Virus record (IMG/VR): IMGVR_UViG_3300032238_001058
Coordinates: 18,625 to 82,624 of that record
Strand: one strand, 5' to 3'
DNA length: 64,000 nt
Source of the DNA: a virus
The translations under genes were made by a program, and so were the position numbers. Positions within the stretch are counted from its first letter, which is position 1; every line of letters starts with the position of its first letter. Shown piece by piece: positions 16,581 to 24,693 of the stretch. The notes under the pieces are model-generated. The model ran no database searches, was not told where the DNA came from, and was given only the letters and a program-made list of their open reading frames with translations.

Positions 16581-17282
16581 ATGACTGAACGCGAACTATT
16601 ACAAAGTTACGTATCAAAACCAGCCACTCAAAATGCATTGCGTGTTATTCGCTTTGCAGAAGGTACTGAACGTGGCGGGCCTGATTCTTATCGCGTTATG
16701 CTTGGCGGCGGTCTCGCTCCAGATTTAAAACAACATCCGGGCAAAGTTATCAAAAGCGGTCGTTACGCAAGTGACGCTGCAGGTGCTTATCAGTTTTTAT
16801 CAACAACTTGGGACGCACAAGCAAAAGCTTTGGGGCTATCTGATTTCAGTGCTCCGAATCAAGATCTTGCCGCAACTCGACTTCTACGAAATCGGTTAAT
16901 GCCGATTGGGGGGTTATCCACTTTAGAAAAAGAAGGATTCAGTCCTCGCGTATCTGCAGCATTGGCACCTGAGTGGGCATCTTTACCTACTGAAAGCGGC
17001 AAAAGCTATTACGGACAACCTGTCAAAAATCTTTCTGAATTACAGAAAGTTTATGGGCAAGTTGCCACACCTTCTTCCACTGCGCAACAACAATCTGGTA
17101 GTGGGCAGGACACATCTTCTGGTAGTTTTCTTCAAGGGTTTTTGTCGGCAATGACTGATAATCAACCTAAGGAACTTTCTGTTACAGATTTGGTAAAGCA
17201 AGAACTAATGGCAAAACTTCTGTCGCCTCCTTCAGAAATGAACCCACTTGATTTTTTAGCTAATATGAGACCTTATGGTTAA
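16581..17282 (+). CDS. GH104 (lambda R-type) lytic transglycosylase
   Basis: 233 residues. Residues 18-150 align by eye along most of lambda endolysin R: FAEGTE (catalytic Glu27), VMLGGG, HPGK, GAYQFLSTTWD, LGLSDFS and WASLP. Enzymes of this family cleave the glycan strand of peptidoglycan to a 1,6-anhydro product. Residues 155-180 are a Ser/Gln linker. The last 53 residues are a module shared with the M15 peptidase at 14420-15055. Genome context suggests a virion-borne wall-penetration enzyme; a lysis role cannot be excluded. Confidence 0.82.
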   Translation: MTERELLQSYVSKPATQNALRVIRFAEGTERGGPDSYRVMLGGGLAPDLKQHPGKVIKSGRYASDAAGAYQFLSTTWDAQAKALGLSDFSAPNQDLAATRLLRNRLMPIGGLSTLEKEGFSPRVSAALAPEWASLPTESGKSYYGQPVKNLSELQKVYGQVATPSSTAQQQSGSGQDTSSGSFLQGFLSAMTDNQPKELSVTDLVKQELMAKLLSPPSEMNPLDFLANMRPYG

Positions 17283-17324
17283 ATCACGTTAGAATTGGAA
17301 AATCAGTAAAAGCGCAGTAGAACA

Positions 17325-18104
17325 TTGAGTTCGACATCGACAAACAAACAACCTCTGTTGGTTGATCGCCCACTGTTTGATTCAGTGCGTGTAACTACTC
17401 AAACCGTAGGTAGTGCATCTTCTAATACGTTGTTTGTCCAGGGGGGCCAAGCACCTTCCATCTTGGTGGACATGGATGCTTCCTTGAGTGAAGATAATAA
17501 CAGTGGTGGTGTGGTTGATTCCATCAGTATTGTCCGCAATGATTACTACCGTGATCCGGACTATACGGTAGCCACCACAACTTCTGGCACGCCCATTTCG
17601 TTGACCAGTGGTCAAATTGTTTTTATTTCTCAAACTGGCGTTCTTGCTACTCCTGCGCAAAGCGGGTATGGTTATTACACTTACACAGGGGCAACCACTT
17701 TAACGGGCATCAACACCAGCTTGATTTATTCAGGCGGTATTGCCAGTGGATTTAGTTACAACGGAATTAAATACGGATACCAGCCTGAAGTTACCTTTGT
17801 GGTTTATCAAACCCGTGGTACAACTACGCCAATCCCTGCTTCTGGCGACTACAAAATTGTGTTTGCCAAACGACTGCCGGCCGATGCTCAAGAGGTTGAT
17901 TGCTCTGACGTAATGCCTCAATTGGCTACACCTGTTGTTTCCGCAGGTAATACAAATGGACTTGGTCAAACTGCGCCTTTACGCAATAAAGGAATCTATC
18001 TAGAACGTGGCGATCGTCTTTATGTAGGTGTATTCCCTGATGGTCCCAATATTTCTGGATATACCCCTGGTGCGCACGTTTATGCGCAAGGCGGATTTTT
18101 CTAA
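17325..18104 (+). CDS. Putative tail or virion surface protein
   Basis: 259 residues from an apparent TTG start; no ATG or GTG fits the N-terminus. Beta-rich, dominated by Thr, Ser, Gly, Val and Tyr, with no helices or membrane segments. It is separated from the next structural gene by three bases. Probably a tail or adsorption-structure protein; family unknown. Confidence 0.6.
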   Translation: MSSTSTNKQPLLVDRPLFDSVRVTTQTVGSASSNTLFVQGGQAPSILVDMDASLSEDNNSGGVVDSISIVRNDYYRDPDYTVATTTSGTPISLTSGQIVFISQTGVLATPAQSGYGYYTYTGATTLTGINTSLIYSGGIASGFSYNGIKYGYQPEVTFVVYQTRGTTTPIPASGDYKIVFAKRLPADAQEVDCSDVMPQLATPVVSAGNTNGLGQTAPLRNKGIYLERGDRLYVGVFPDGPNISGYTPGAHVYAQGGFF

Positions 18105-18107
18105 ACT

Positions 18108-19568
18108 ATGTCGCCCAAGAAAGGTGATCTTTTTGGTAACTTCAACCAAAAAATCGAATTTCAACCAGCGTCTATCAAACCAATAACTACCGAGTTTTCT
18201 CGTGGTGCCGTACCTGACTCCATTGTTGCAATGGATAGGGAATCATCTTGGGCACGGTGGCGTCGTGGATATGAACTGTCTGTAACGGTAGGAATTCAAC
18301 GGGGATTAACATTCCCCTTCCGTTACACAATGCCAACACCACCAGGAACTACGGTACCCCCTGGCAACCAACCGTTAATTGTTGGTGTTGTACAAGGATT
18401 TCCAACTTCAAACAGAGAGTTTGCAATTCATTGGACCGGCTGTCGTGTTGGTGCTTTACTCCGTTTTGATAATGTTTTTGATTCCACTGGTACTAGGGCA
18501 AGCGTTGCTTCCATAACTGAAGACGCAGATAACTGGTATGTACAACTGGCTGGCACCTGGAGCAGCAGCAACCCGCTCCCAGCCCCTCTCTACGTGCCCC
18601 CAGTGGGCGGCAATGCGGCACTTAAACCACTGAACGGCGAGATCGTTGAGGACCGCCTCCTGGAGCCTGGTGGGACTCCTCTGACAAGTGATACGTTAAA
18701 CGCCGCCACCAACAAAAAATATGGGTATGTACAGGCTTTACTTCTGGATGTAAATGGAACATCTGGTGTTCTTACATTAAAGAAAGCAGGATCTTTTGAA
18801 TCAACGCCAGACGGTGTTTTTATTACACCAGCAAGCCGCCCTCCGGCCATCAATAGATTCTTGACACTTGGTACAAGGTACGCATGTACTTGCCAAGATT
18901 TTAGTCGTCGTAGCTATGCGTATTTCCGTGACATGTTAGGGAGTTCTACCAAGAGATTTCCTTATACAAAACCTTCATCTTTAAAGTACGGCCGGCACGA
19001 GTTAATTACAAACTCTGATGGCAGCATCAATAACAATGCTGTCACTAATGAAGACGTAAATAGAAAACTTACTCTTACTTTTGAATCTCTTGATAACCCT
19101 GGTTTGTTTAGGGATTTTGGTGGACGATATCTTCGTAATGTTCCAAGTGCAGGAGCAGCAGAAGGCCCTGGTACTTTTGTTGACTACAAGGCAGTTAACA
19201 ATCAGATTGTTAGTTTTGATGATTACTGGACGCCGTTGTTAGATGAGATGCGTTACTGCAAACACATCTACGCATTACGTTTCCAAGAAGGTATCATCCT
19301 TCCAGAACCGTCTGACGTACCTATTGACATGGAGGAGGGAATGGTGCGATGGGAGCAAAAGCTAGTTAATGAATCAAGTGTTATGAAAAAACATGCTGAA
19401 TATGTTGATTCTGTTAATGGCCTTAAGTACATGGATTTGCCTCCAAGTAATTTCCAATCTCCACAAGTACTTCCAATGATGCAAAAACTTTTAAACGTTC
19501 CGACTAGTTTTATTAAACGTGCTAACTTTGAAATACAACGAAAAGACGGAGCGTTCACCAGTGGCTGA
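18108..19568 (+). CDS. Structural protein with a split SWIM-type zinc motif
   Basis: 486 residues of mainly beta-type sequence in the tail block. Cys260-x-Cys262 in ACTCQDFSRR and Cys384-x-His386 in YCKHIYAL give the CxC...CxH pattern of SWIM zinc fingers, but about 120 residues separate the halves instead of the usual few to 25. SWIM motifs bind DNA or protein. In a virion protein this could be a structural zinc site in a tail tube, nozzle or fibre-attachment protein. Its stop overlaps the next gene by eight bases. Confidence 0.6.
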   Translation: MSPKKGDLFGNFNQKIEFQPASIKPITTEFSRGAVPDSIVAMDRESSWARWRRGYELSVTVGIQRGLTFPFRYTMPTPPGTTVPPGNQPLIVGVVQGFPTSNREFAIHWTGCRVGALLRFDNVFDSTGTRASVASITEDADNWYVQLAGTWSSSNPLPAPLYVPPVGGNAALKPLNGEIVEDRLLEPGGTPLTSDTLNAATNKKYGYVQALLLDVNGTSGVLTLKKAGSFESTPDGVFITPASRPPAINRFLTLGTRYACTCQDFSRRSYAYFRDMLGSSTKRFPYTKPSSLKYGRHELITNSDGSINNNAVTNEDVNRKLTLTFESLDNPGLFRDFGGRYLRNVPSAGAAEGPGTFVDYKAVNNQIVSFDDYWTPLLDEMRYCKHIYALRFQEGIILPEPSDVPIDMEEGMVRWEQKLVNESSVMKKHAEYVDSVNGLKYMDLPPSNFQSPQVLPMMQKLLNVPTSFIKRANFEIQRKDGAFTSG

Positions 19569-19782
19569 ATTTGGAGATGTAGTAGAAACTAAATACGTTT
19601 TATCCCCTGAACAATTAGGTACTAGTGCCTTTGGTAACAGCACGGTTTACTACAGTGGCAGTCCAATTGTCTATTCTCCTGGAGATGTGGTTAATTTTCC
19701 CTATACCAGTGGAGAACTTTCTACAATGGAAGCAGTTGGTTTAGCCTGGAGCGCATATGCAAGCGGCATTGAACCAGCATAA
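19561..19782 (+). CDS. Small beta-rich tail-region protein
   Basis: 73 residues from GTG 19561, with GGAG about nine bases upstream. It overlaps the preceding stop by eight bases. Ser/Gly/Tyr-rich beta protein, no recognised family. Last gene of this structural run. Confidence 0.6.
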   Translation: MAEFGDVVETKYVLSPEQLGTSAFGNSTVYYSGSPIVYSPGDVVNFPYTSGELSTMEAVGLAWSAYASGIEPA

Positions 19783-19811
19783 AAAAACAGCCCCGAATTA
19801 ACGGAGCTGTT
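19781..19811 (-). terminator. Minus-strand terminator for the HTH gene
   Basis: AACAGCTCCG/CGGGGCTGTT on the minus strand (9 of 10 pairs, AATTAA-type loop) followed by seven T. It lies 20 bases after the stop of the minus-strand HTH gene and may also stop plus-strand readthrough. Confidence 0.85.
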
Positions 19812-19830
19812 GTTCCCCTCTTTTTAGGAC

Positions 19831-20064
19831 TTACGCAACGGCGGTAAGCTCTTTTTGTTTAGCAAGGTGTTTACGTACTGCATTTACATTCCACAGATAG
19901 CTATCCCTGGAGCGAGTAGAAGGAAATGCTGCAAAATGCGGGCCAAGCTTTAAGGTGCCGTCATCGCGGTATTTAAAAAGCGTCTTGCGGTCAATGCCAA
20001 GAAGCTCCTCTGCTTGCTGAACAGAGACCCAGCCCGGATGCTTAGCCATAAAGGTGGCAGTCAT
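19831..20064 (-). CDS. Small helix-turn-helix (MerR/excisionase-like) DNA-binding protein
   Basis: 77 residues. SVQQAEELLGIDRKTLFKYRDDG (residues about 14-36) is a winged-HTH helix pair of the MerR/Xis type, followed by a Lys-rich helix. It is the only minus-strand gene in the 1-24.7 kb structural block and has its own terminator. Upstream, TTGACG and TAAGGT (minus strand, 20101-20074) are separated by 16 bases and could be a promoter, although the predicted start would leave almost no leader. A regulator, possibly early-expressed; its target is unknown. Confidence 0.65.
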   Translation of the reverse strand: MTATFMAKHPGWVSVQQAEELLGIDRKTLFKYRDDGTLKLGPHFAAFPSTRSRDSYLWNVNAVRKHLAKQKELTAVA

Positions 20065-20185
20065 TACCTCTGTACCTTACACGACAAGACTGATCCGTCA
20101 ACCGTCTTAAACAAATTTTTATCTTTTGTCTTTTGAAGGAAAAACGCATAGGGAAATTAGAATCAATTAACGGCAATTGAAGAGC

Positions 20186-20542
20186 ATGTTTTGCAGCCAG
20201 CACGAGCCCCTTGCCCTGCTAGTTGAATTAACCCCAAAACTTGCCAAGAAACGATTTAGAGAAAGTATATATCAAGCTTGGGATTGTAAATGTGTTTATT
20301 GCGAAGAACAGGCCACAAGCCTGGATCATGTTGTACCACGATTTAAATCTGGCTGCTCTAATAGGAATAACCTGGTGCCTGCATGTACTAAATGCAATGC
20401 AAATAAAGCATCATCTGAAATGGAACTATGGTACCGTCAACAGTCTTTTTTTACGGAAGAAAAGCTAAGTAGAATAAAAGCTTGGATGAAGCCCGAAGGT
20501 TTCACTTTGATTGATTTACAGCTACATAAAGAAGCATCATGA
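20186..20542 (+). CDS. HNH endonuclease
   Basis: 118 residues from ATG 20186; a TTG at 20177 is also in frame. Classic HNH module: CVYC, LDHVVPRFKSG, NRNNLVPACTKCN. Two CxxC pairs bind structural zinc and the DH...N...H core binds the catalytic metal. Probably a free-standing homing-type nuclease inserted between structural genes. Its last four bases overlap the start of the next gene, so it is integrated into the transcription unit. Confidence 0.85.
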   Translation: MFCSQHEPLALLVELTPKLAKKRFRESIYQAWDCKCVYCEEQATSLDHVVPRFKSGCSNRNNLVPACTKCNANKASSEMELWYRQQSFFTEEKLSRIKAWMKPEGFTLIDLQLHKEAS

Positions 20543-22752
20543 TTCGTTTTGAAAACGTAGGCGGTTTATTAAAACCTGTTCTGCCTAATGACGCAACAAA
20601 CGATGAAGTTACGGTTGCGGAAACGATTGCACAACGCTTTAACGGCATTCAAGGCCCTGGCGAAAACTATAAAACATTAATGGAGTCTCTTGATCAGACT
20701 CTTCAAAAAAACAACAGCAATGCCAAAAACTATATTGATGATGAAACAATTGCAACGGTTGAGAATTTTTACCAAAAAGCAACTGGTATACAGCCATGGG
20801 ATTCTTCTAAACAAGGAGTTTCACTTGACAAATTTGATCCAAAGTTCTATGCAAAGCAAGTTCCAAAAGAAGTTCAGAGCTGGAATAATGCATCTACCTC
20901 TGTTTCATTTGCTGGCAAAAAAATTCCAGACATTGACATTACAAAAAAGTATCCGGATTTAGATTCATTTTTGCACGCAGACTATACATTTGTTGGCGCT
21001 CCTGCTGGGCGTTTAGGTAAACCTAAACCCCTGGAAACTTACACAGAAACTTTACGGCCTCCTACTGATGCCGAGCGACAAATACTACGTGAAATATTGT
21101 TGAGCAAAACAACTGAAAGACCTACTTCTATTGCTGAGTTAGCCACGCAAAAGTACGTTGATACACAAGGAGAAAAAACATTTGGCGCTTTGTCAGCTGA
21201 TGTTTTAAAACAAACTCTTGATGAATACGGTAAAGCTCTTAAAGAACAAGGCATGGTTGACATGCTTCAAGGCATGGGCATGCCCAATGTCAACAACTTT
21301 AAGCAAGACATTAAGAACTCAATTCTTGGGGATGTGGGCGCTGGTGGGTACATGGGCTTTGGAAGTGATTCCAAATCAGGTAAAAAATTATCAGACAGTT
21401 TGGACCGCAGTCTTGGCATAGGTTCATCCGTCCAATACAACTGGCAGAAATGGTTTGACGAAACCTTGACAAAACGATATCAAACAATTTCTGAAGTCAG
21501 GGACCCAGTGGATGCATCTAAGGTTTACAAGATTGAAAAAGAATTTGCTAACTCTTTTGTTCAAAATTACTTGAAGCCTAGATTTGATACGTCAAAATCC
21601 ATAGCTGAGTTTGTTAGTTACATGGACGTTAAAAATAACGAGCAAAATGTTTTGCAAACACAACTTGCCTCAAGTGCTTTAAAAGATTTTGCCAATAACC
21701 AAGCGCAAGCATATATTAATCAACTTGGTTCCAAAGCAACACAAAAAGAATTTGACCCTAGTTTCTACTGGAATCCCGAACTGCTTTCAGGAACTGATCA
21801 AACAGGTAAAAGTAATTTATATACACAGCAAAAACAAGAAGTTCAAAGTTCCTGGGACGCACGCAACAGTGATCAAGTTATAAAAGACGGAAAAACCTGG
21901 GGTCAACTTGCTTATGAATATGGAATTAATCTAGAAGATAAAAATGATTTTGCCCGTCTACATTATGTTGTACTTGGTAAAGATAAAAACTATGACCCAG
22001 TTGCTGACTCATATTCCACAAAAGATTTAGCTGCATTTATTCAGGGTCCTCTTGCAGATGCTTTACAGAGTCAAAAAACTTCTTTTGGTAATCCTGTATT
22101 TCTTGGTTTTGTTTCAGCAGAACAAAAAGCTAAGGAATTTGTAGACAAGTTAAATGTTTCAAGCTTGCCAGCAGATCTTCAAACAAAATTAACAGATCTT
22201 GGCTACAACACAAAAACAGATTCTACTGATGAAATTAAAAGCGCTTTGGTGAATATTTTAAGTACTGATCCAGCGATTGATATCCGTGCACGCATTAAAG
22301 AGTTAAACGAACAAAAGATTAAACCAACGCAAGAACAACTTGGGGCAGGATATATTCAACGTGATACCGATCAAAAAGTTGAAGCGCCTGCAGGGGGTAG
22401 CGCACTGTTTAAGATCTTTCAAAAAGCAGGGTATGGTGGAAATGAATCGGAGTTTTATACTGAGTTTTTTCCCGACGCCACTGAAGAGGATAAGAGTTTG
22501 AATATTTTGAGTTCAGGACAAAAAAGCTCGTCTAAAGATTTGCAAAACTTGATGGGATTTAATTTACCTGACCTTTCAGATCCGTTTGTTGCAATGACTT
22601 CAATTGATAACATGCTTTCTGATGATACTATAAAAAAGAAAGAAACGTATAAACCGACTCGCTCTAGTTACTTTGATTACTTTACAGACGAAAAAGATGA
22701 AGGTGCTCCTTCTCTCTTTGGTGGAACTGGCCTTGGTTCATTCTTTGGTTAA
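20539..22752 (+). CDS. Large internal virion / ejection protein candidate
   Basis: 737 residues, hydrophilic, Lys/Asp/Gln-rich, helical throughout, with no membrane segment, signal peptide or catalytic motif that I recognise. Coupled by ATGA to the HNH gene. Size, low-feature helical character and position at the end of the structural block resemble large internal (ejectosome) proteins of podoviruses. Assignment by context only. Confidence 0.5.
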   Translation: MIRFENVGGLLKPVLPNDATNDEVTVAETIAQRFNGIQGPGENYKTLMESLDQTLQKNNSNAKNYIDDETIATVENFYQKATGIQPWDSSKQGVSLDKFDPKFYAKQVPKEVQSWNNASTSVSFAGKKIPDIDITKKYPDLDSFLHADYTFVGAPAGRLGKPKPLETYTETLRPPTDAERQILREILLSKTTERPTSIAELATQKYVDTQGEKTFGALSADVLKQTLDEYGKALKEQGMVDMLQGMGMPNVNNFKQDIKNSILGDVGAGGYMGFGSDSKSGKKLSDSLDRSLGIGSSVQYNWQKWFDETLTKRYQTISEVRDPVDASKVYKIEKEFANSFVQNYLKPRFDTSKSIAEFVSYMDVKNNEQNVLQTQLASSALKDFANNQAQAYINQLGSKATQKEFDPSFYWNPELLSGTDQTGKSNLYTQQKQEVQSSWDARNSDQVIKDGKTWGQLAYEYGINLEDKNDFARLHYVVLGKDKNYDPVADSYSTKDLAAFIQGPLADALQSQKTSFGNPVFLGFVSAEQKAKEFVDKLNVSSLPADLQTKLTDLGYNTKTDSTDEIKSALVNILSTDPAIDIRARIKELNEQKIKPTQEQLGAGYIQRDTDQKVEAPAGGSALFKIFQKAGYGGNESEFYTEFFPDATEEDKSLNILSSGQKSSSKDLQNLMGFNLPDLSDPFVAMTSIDNMLSDDTIKKKETYKPTRSSYFDYFTDEKDEGAPSLFGGTGLGSFFG

Positions 22753-22757
22753 CAACT

Positions 22758-23129
22758 ATGTCAGATAAATCACGTAAAGCAGCCAGTGCCGCCAAGCTCC
22801 ACAAAGACTCTATGGAGTGCAACAAACCAAGGAAAACTCCAAGTCATCCAACTAAAAGCCATGTTGTAAAAGCATGTAAAGACGGCAAAGAAAAAATTAT
22901 TCACTTTGGTCAACAAGGTGTAGTGGGCGCTGGTAAACATCCAAAAACAGAAAAGGACAAGGCACGCAAAAGATCTTATTACGCCAGGCATAACGCACAA
23001 GATGCAAACCCGGATATCATGTCAGCTCGGTACTGGAGCAATAAAGTAAAGTGGATGATCCTAGGTGGTATACTAGGGGCTGATGCAATTACCCAATGTC
23101 TTCACAGCATTGGAACTATGTTGACGTAA
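22758..23129 (+). CDS. Conserved phage protein (RHN...YW.NKVKW type) with C-terminal membrane helix
   Basis: 123 residues. Residues 38-98 match a small family widespread in marine and freshwater phages: IIHFGQQG, a Lys/Arg-rich stretch, RHNAQDA, then ARYWSNKVKW. Function of the family is unknown; its basic core suggests nucleic-acid binding. Here a hydrophobic tail (residues 100-120) is attached. The 3' end overlaps the next gene by 34 bases, perhaps because a homing gene moved in. Confidence 0.65.
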   Translation: MSDKSRKAASAAKLHKDSMECNKPRKTPSHPTKSHVVKACKDGKEKIIHFGQQGVVGAGKHPKTEKDKARKRSYYARHNAQDANPDIMSARYWSNKVKWMILGGILGADAITQCLHSIGTMLT

Positions 23130-23521
23130 GGTGTTTTACCTGTGCTAAAGAAGCAAAAATAAGAATAGATCAATTTAATCGTCGAGGAAAAACCTGGGAA
23201 TGCAGATCTTGCGCTTACAAAGGAAAAAAACTTAGCGTGCAAAATCCTTCCGCTCGCCATGATTCAATTAAAAAAGGAGCCTGGAGCAGTTATTACAAAG
23301 CAAAAAGGAGGTGCACTTCGGGTCATTATGGTTATTACACAAACATCGAGTTCAGATTTGATTCTTTTGACGAGTTTTATGCAGAATTGGGGCCAAGAAC
23401 AGAGGGGATGAGCCTAGATCGTATCGATAACTTTGGGCATTACGAACCAGGTAACGTTAGATGGGCCACTCATCAAGAGCAGTGTAACAACCGGCGTGCT
23501 CGCGGCTCTGTTTCCAGGTAA
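23096..23521 (+). CDS. HNH-type endonuclease of the phage SLDRIDN family
   Basis: 141 residues. N-terminal zinc ribbon (CFTC...CRSC, residues 13-39). The C-terminal core is SLDRIDNFGHYEPGNVRWAT followed by QCNNRR, which is characteristic of free-standing phage HNH nucleases. The D/H/N residues bind the metal. It overlaps the end of the preceding conserved gene in another frame, typical of a mobile intron-less homing gene. Confidence 0.78.
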   Translation: MSSQHWNYVDVRCFTCAKEAKIRIDQFNRRGKTWECRSCAYKGKKLSVQNPSARHDSIKKGAWSSYYKAKRRCTSGHYGYYTNIEFRFDSFDEFYAELGPRTEGMSLDRIDNFGHYEPGNVRWATHQEQCNNRRARGSVSR

Positions 23522-23547
23522 AGTAGTGACGCCAACTCCTTTCCGTC

Positions 23548-23670
23548 ATGGCAAAACCCAAATCAGTCACAGTCCGTCTTGAGTCCAAACCGAAGCGCAC
23601 CAGACAAGGTCAGGGCAGGCACTCCTTGCCTAGCCACGGACGTAAACTGTCTCGCGGTCAAGGCAGGTAA
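23548..23670 (+). CDS. 40-aa basic cyanophage protein
   Basis: 40 residues, Arg/Lys/Gly-rich, with the pattern RQGQGRHSLPSHGRK and a final RGQGR. I recognise this as a small basic protein type common in cyanophages, of unknown function, probably nucleic-acid binding. Clear ATG and stop; codon use agrees with neighbours. Confidence 0.7.
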   Translation: MAKPKSVTVRLESKPKRTRQGQGRHSLPSHGRKLSRGQGR

Positions 23671-23676
23671 ATTGTG

Positions 23677-23705
23677 TATGATTGGAAGTAATAGTAGTTA
23701 CTTCC
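23677..23705 (+). promoter_or_regulatory. Perfect palindrome ending at the lysozyme start codon
   Basis: GGAAGTAA (23684-23691) and TTACTTCC (23698-23705) form a perfect 8-bp inverted repeat with loop TAGTAG; the next base is the A of the lysozyme ATG. TATGAT (23677-23682), a -10-like hexamer, abuts the left arm. Either an operator over the transcription start or a hairpin that buries the GGAAG ribosome site. Compare T4 gene e, whose ribosome site is hidden by a hairpin in early transcripts. Confidence 0.6.
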
Positions 23706-24365
23706 ATGACGGATTTTTCGCATGCCGTTAACCTAATTCGTAAATACGAAGGGTTTAACGAAAAAGCGTACTCTAATCTGTCGTCAGGTGGCGAACCATA
23801 TACCATCGGGTTTGGAACTCAGTTCTATCCCGATGGTTCTCCTGTTAAACGCGGCCAATGCTGTAGCCAAGAGAAAGCTTTAGAGTATCTTTACCATGAG
23901 CTTTCTGTCATTGATACACAGCTTTCTAAATTAAACCTTGGCTTGGACAGCAGTATGCGGCAAGCGCTTCTTTCGTTTGTGCATTCAGTTGGCTGGGAAG
24001 CATTTTTGTATGGGCGGATAATTGATTGTATTGAGCATGAAAATTTTTATGCTGCTACAGAAGAGATGGGCCGTTGGGTTTTTGATGAGGACCATCAAGT
24101 AATCGGAGGTTTACTTCACAGGCGTCGTGAAGAGGTCCAGCTTTTTCTTAAAGAGATTGACGTAAACCCTTGGTCTTCCACAGACGTACTGCTTGCGGCA
24201 TTCCGAAACTACACTGCTGCCCCGCACCAAGTAAAAGCCATTCGCTCCCTGGAGCAAAACCTTAGTCCTTACGTCATAGCACAGTTTGCTAACGAGTTTC
24301 AAATAGATGATGACCCCTGGGACGACTACACCAACGATGACGTTCCTTTAGAATTCAGTAGCTAG
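23706..24365 (+). CDS. GH24 lysozyme (endolysin)
   Basis: 219 residues. Residues 8-145 fit phage GH24 lysozymes: YEGF (catalytic Glu15), YTIGFGT (Thr33) and GGLLHRRREE near residue 140. It would hydrolyse the glycan strand at lysis. Oddity: the second catalytic position, Asp20 of T4 lysozyme in the pattern E-x8-D, is Asn24 here, and a short insertion precedes the Thr. The C-terminal 70 residues are an extra acidic domain absent from T4 lysozyme. ATG 23706 is chosen because the palindrome ends exactly there; a TTG lies eight codons upstream. Confidence 0.82.
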   Translation: MTDFSHAVNLIRKYEGFNEKAYSNLSSGGEPYTIGFGTQFYPDGSPVKRGQCCSQEKALEYLYHELSVIDTQLSKLNLGLDSSMRQALLSFVHSVGWEAFLYGRIIDCIEHENFYAATEEMGRWVFDEDHQVIGGLLHRRREEVQLFLKEIDVNPWSSTDVLLAAFRNYTAAPHQVKAIRSLEQNLSPYVIAQFANEFQIDDDPWDDYTNDDVPLEFSS

Positions 24366-24389
24366 GTTTAGAATACTTGCAGTAAAAAG

Positions 24390-24692
24390 ATGCAGAGCGG
24401 AATGGAGCGGTCAGTTGAGCCCAGGGAATTTGAACTTCCTTTGGAACTCCAGTTTGCAATGCGTAAAGCAGAACTTCAGGCTCAAGAGATGACCTGGGAC
24501 GAGCTTCACGCCGCTTTGTTAAATCTGTACCACCAACGTTTGATGGAATGGTACGCCATTCGAGACATCATGGCGTCTGAAAACATTGAAATCGATTGGG
24601 ATCACCCAACTGATATTGAGTTAGCTGAACTCGCCGCCACATGTTTTTACGACGACGAGGATGATGATGAGGAAAAGTTACAGCCGTTTTGA
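24390..24692 (+). CDS. nblA: NblA-like phycobilisome degradation adaptor
   Basis: 100 residues. Residues 13-68 align without gaps, by eye, with the two-helix NblA/Ycf18 family: FELPLELQFAMR, then QEMTWDELHAALLNLYHQ. NblA dimers tether phycobilisomes to the Clp protease, dismantling the antenna under nutrient stress. Several freshwater cyanophages carry nblA, presumably to recycle amino acids or limit light damage. Unlike cellular NblA (about 60 residues), this one has a 30-residue acidic tail (DDEDDDEE). Located next to lysozyme, suggesting middle or late expression. Confirmation needs a profile search. Confidence 0.68.
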   Translation: MQSGMERSVEPREFELPLELQFAMRKAELQAQEMTWDELHAALLNLYHQRLMEWYAIRDIMASENIEIDWDHPTDIELAELAATCFYDDEDDDEEKLQPF

Positions 24693-24693
24693 A

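Noticed and set aside
20065-20101. TTGACG...TAAGGT as a firm sigma-70 promoter
   Set aside because: Spacing is good, but the predicted start leaves almost no leader and would cut the ribosome site; kept only as a remark.
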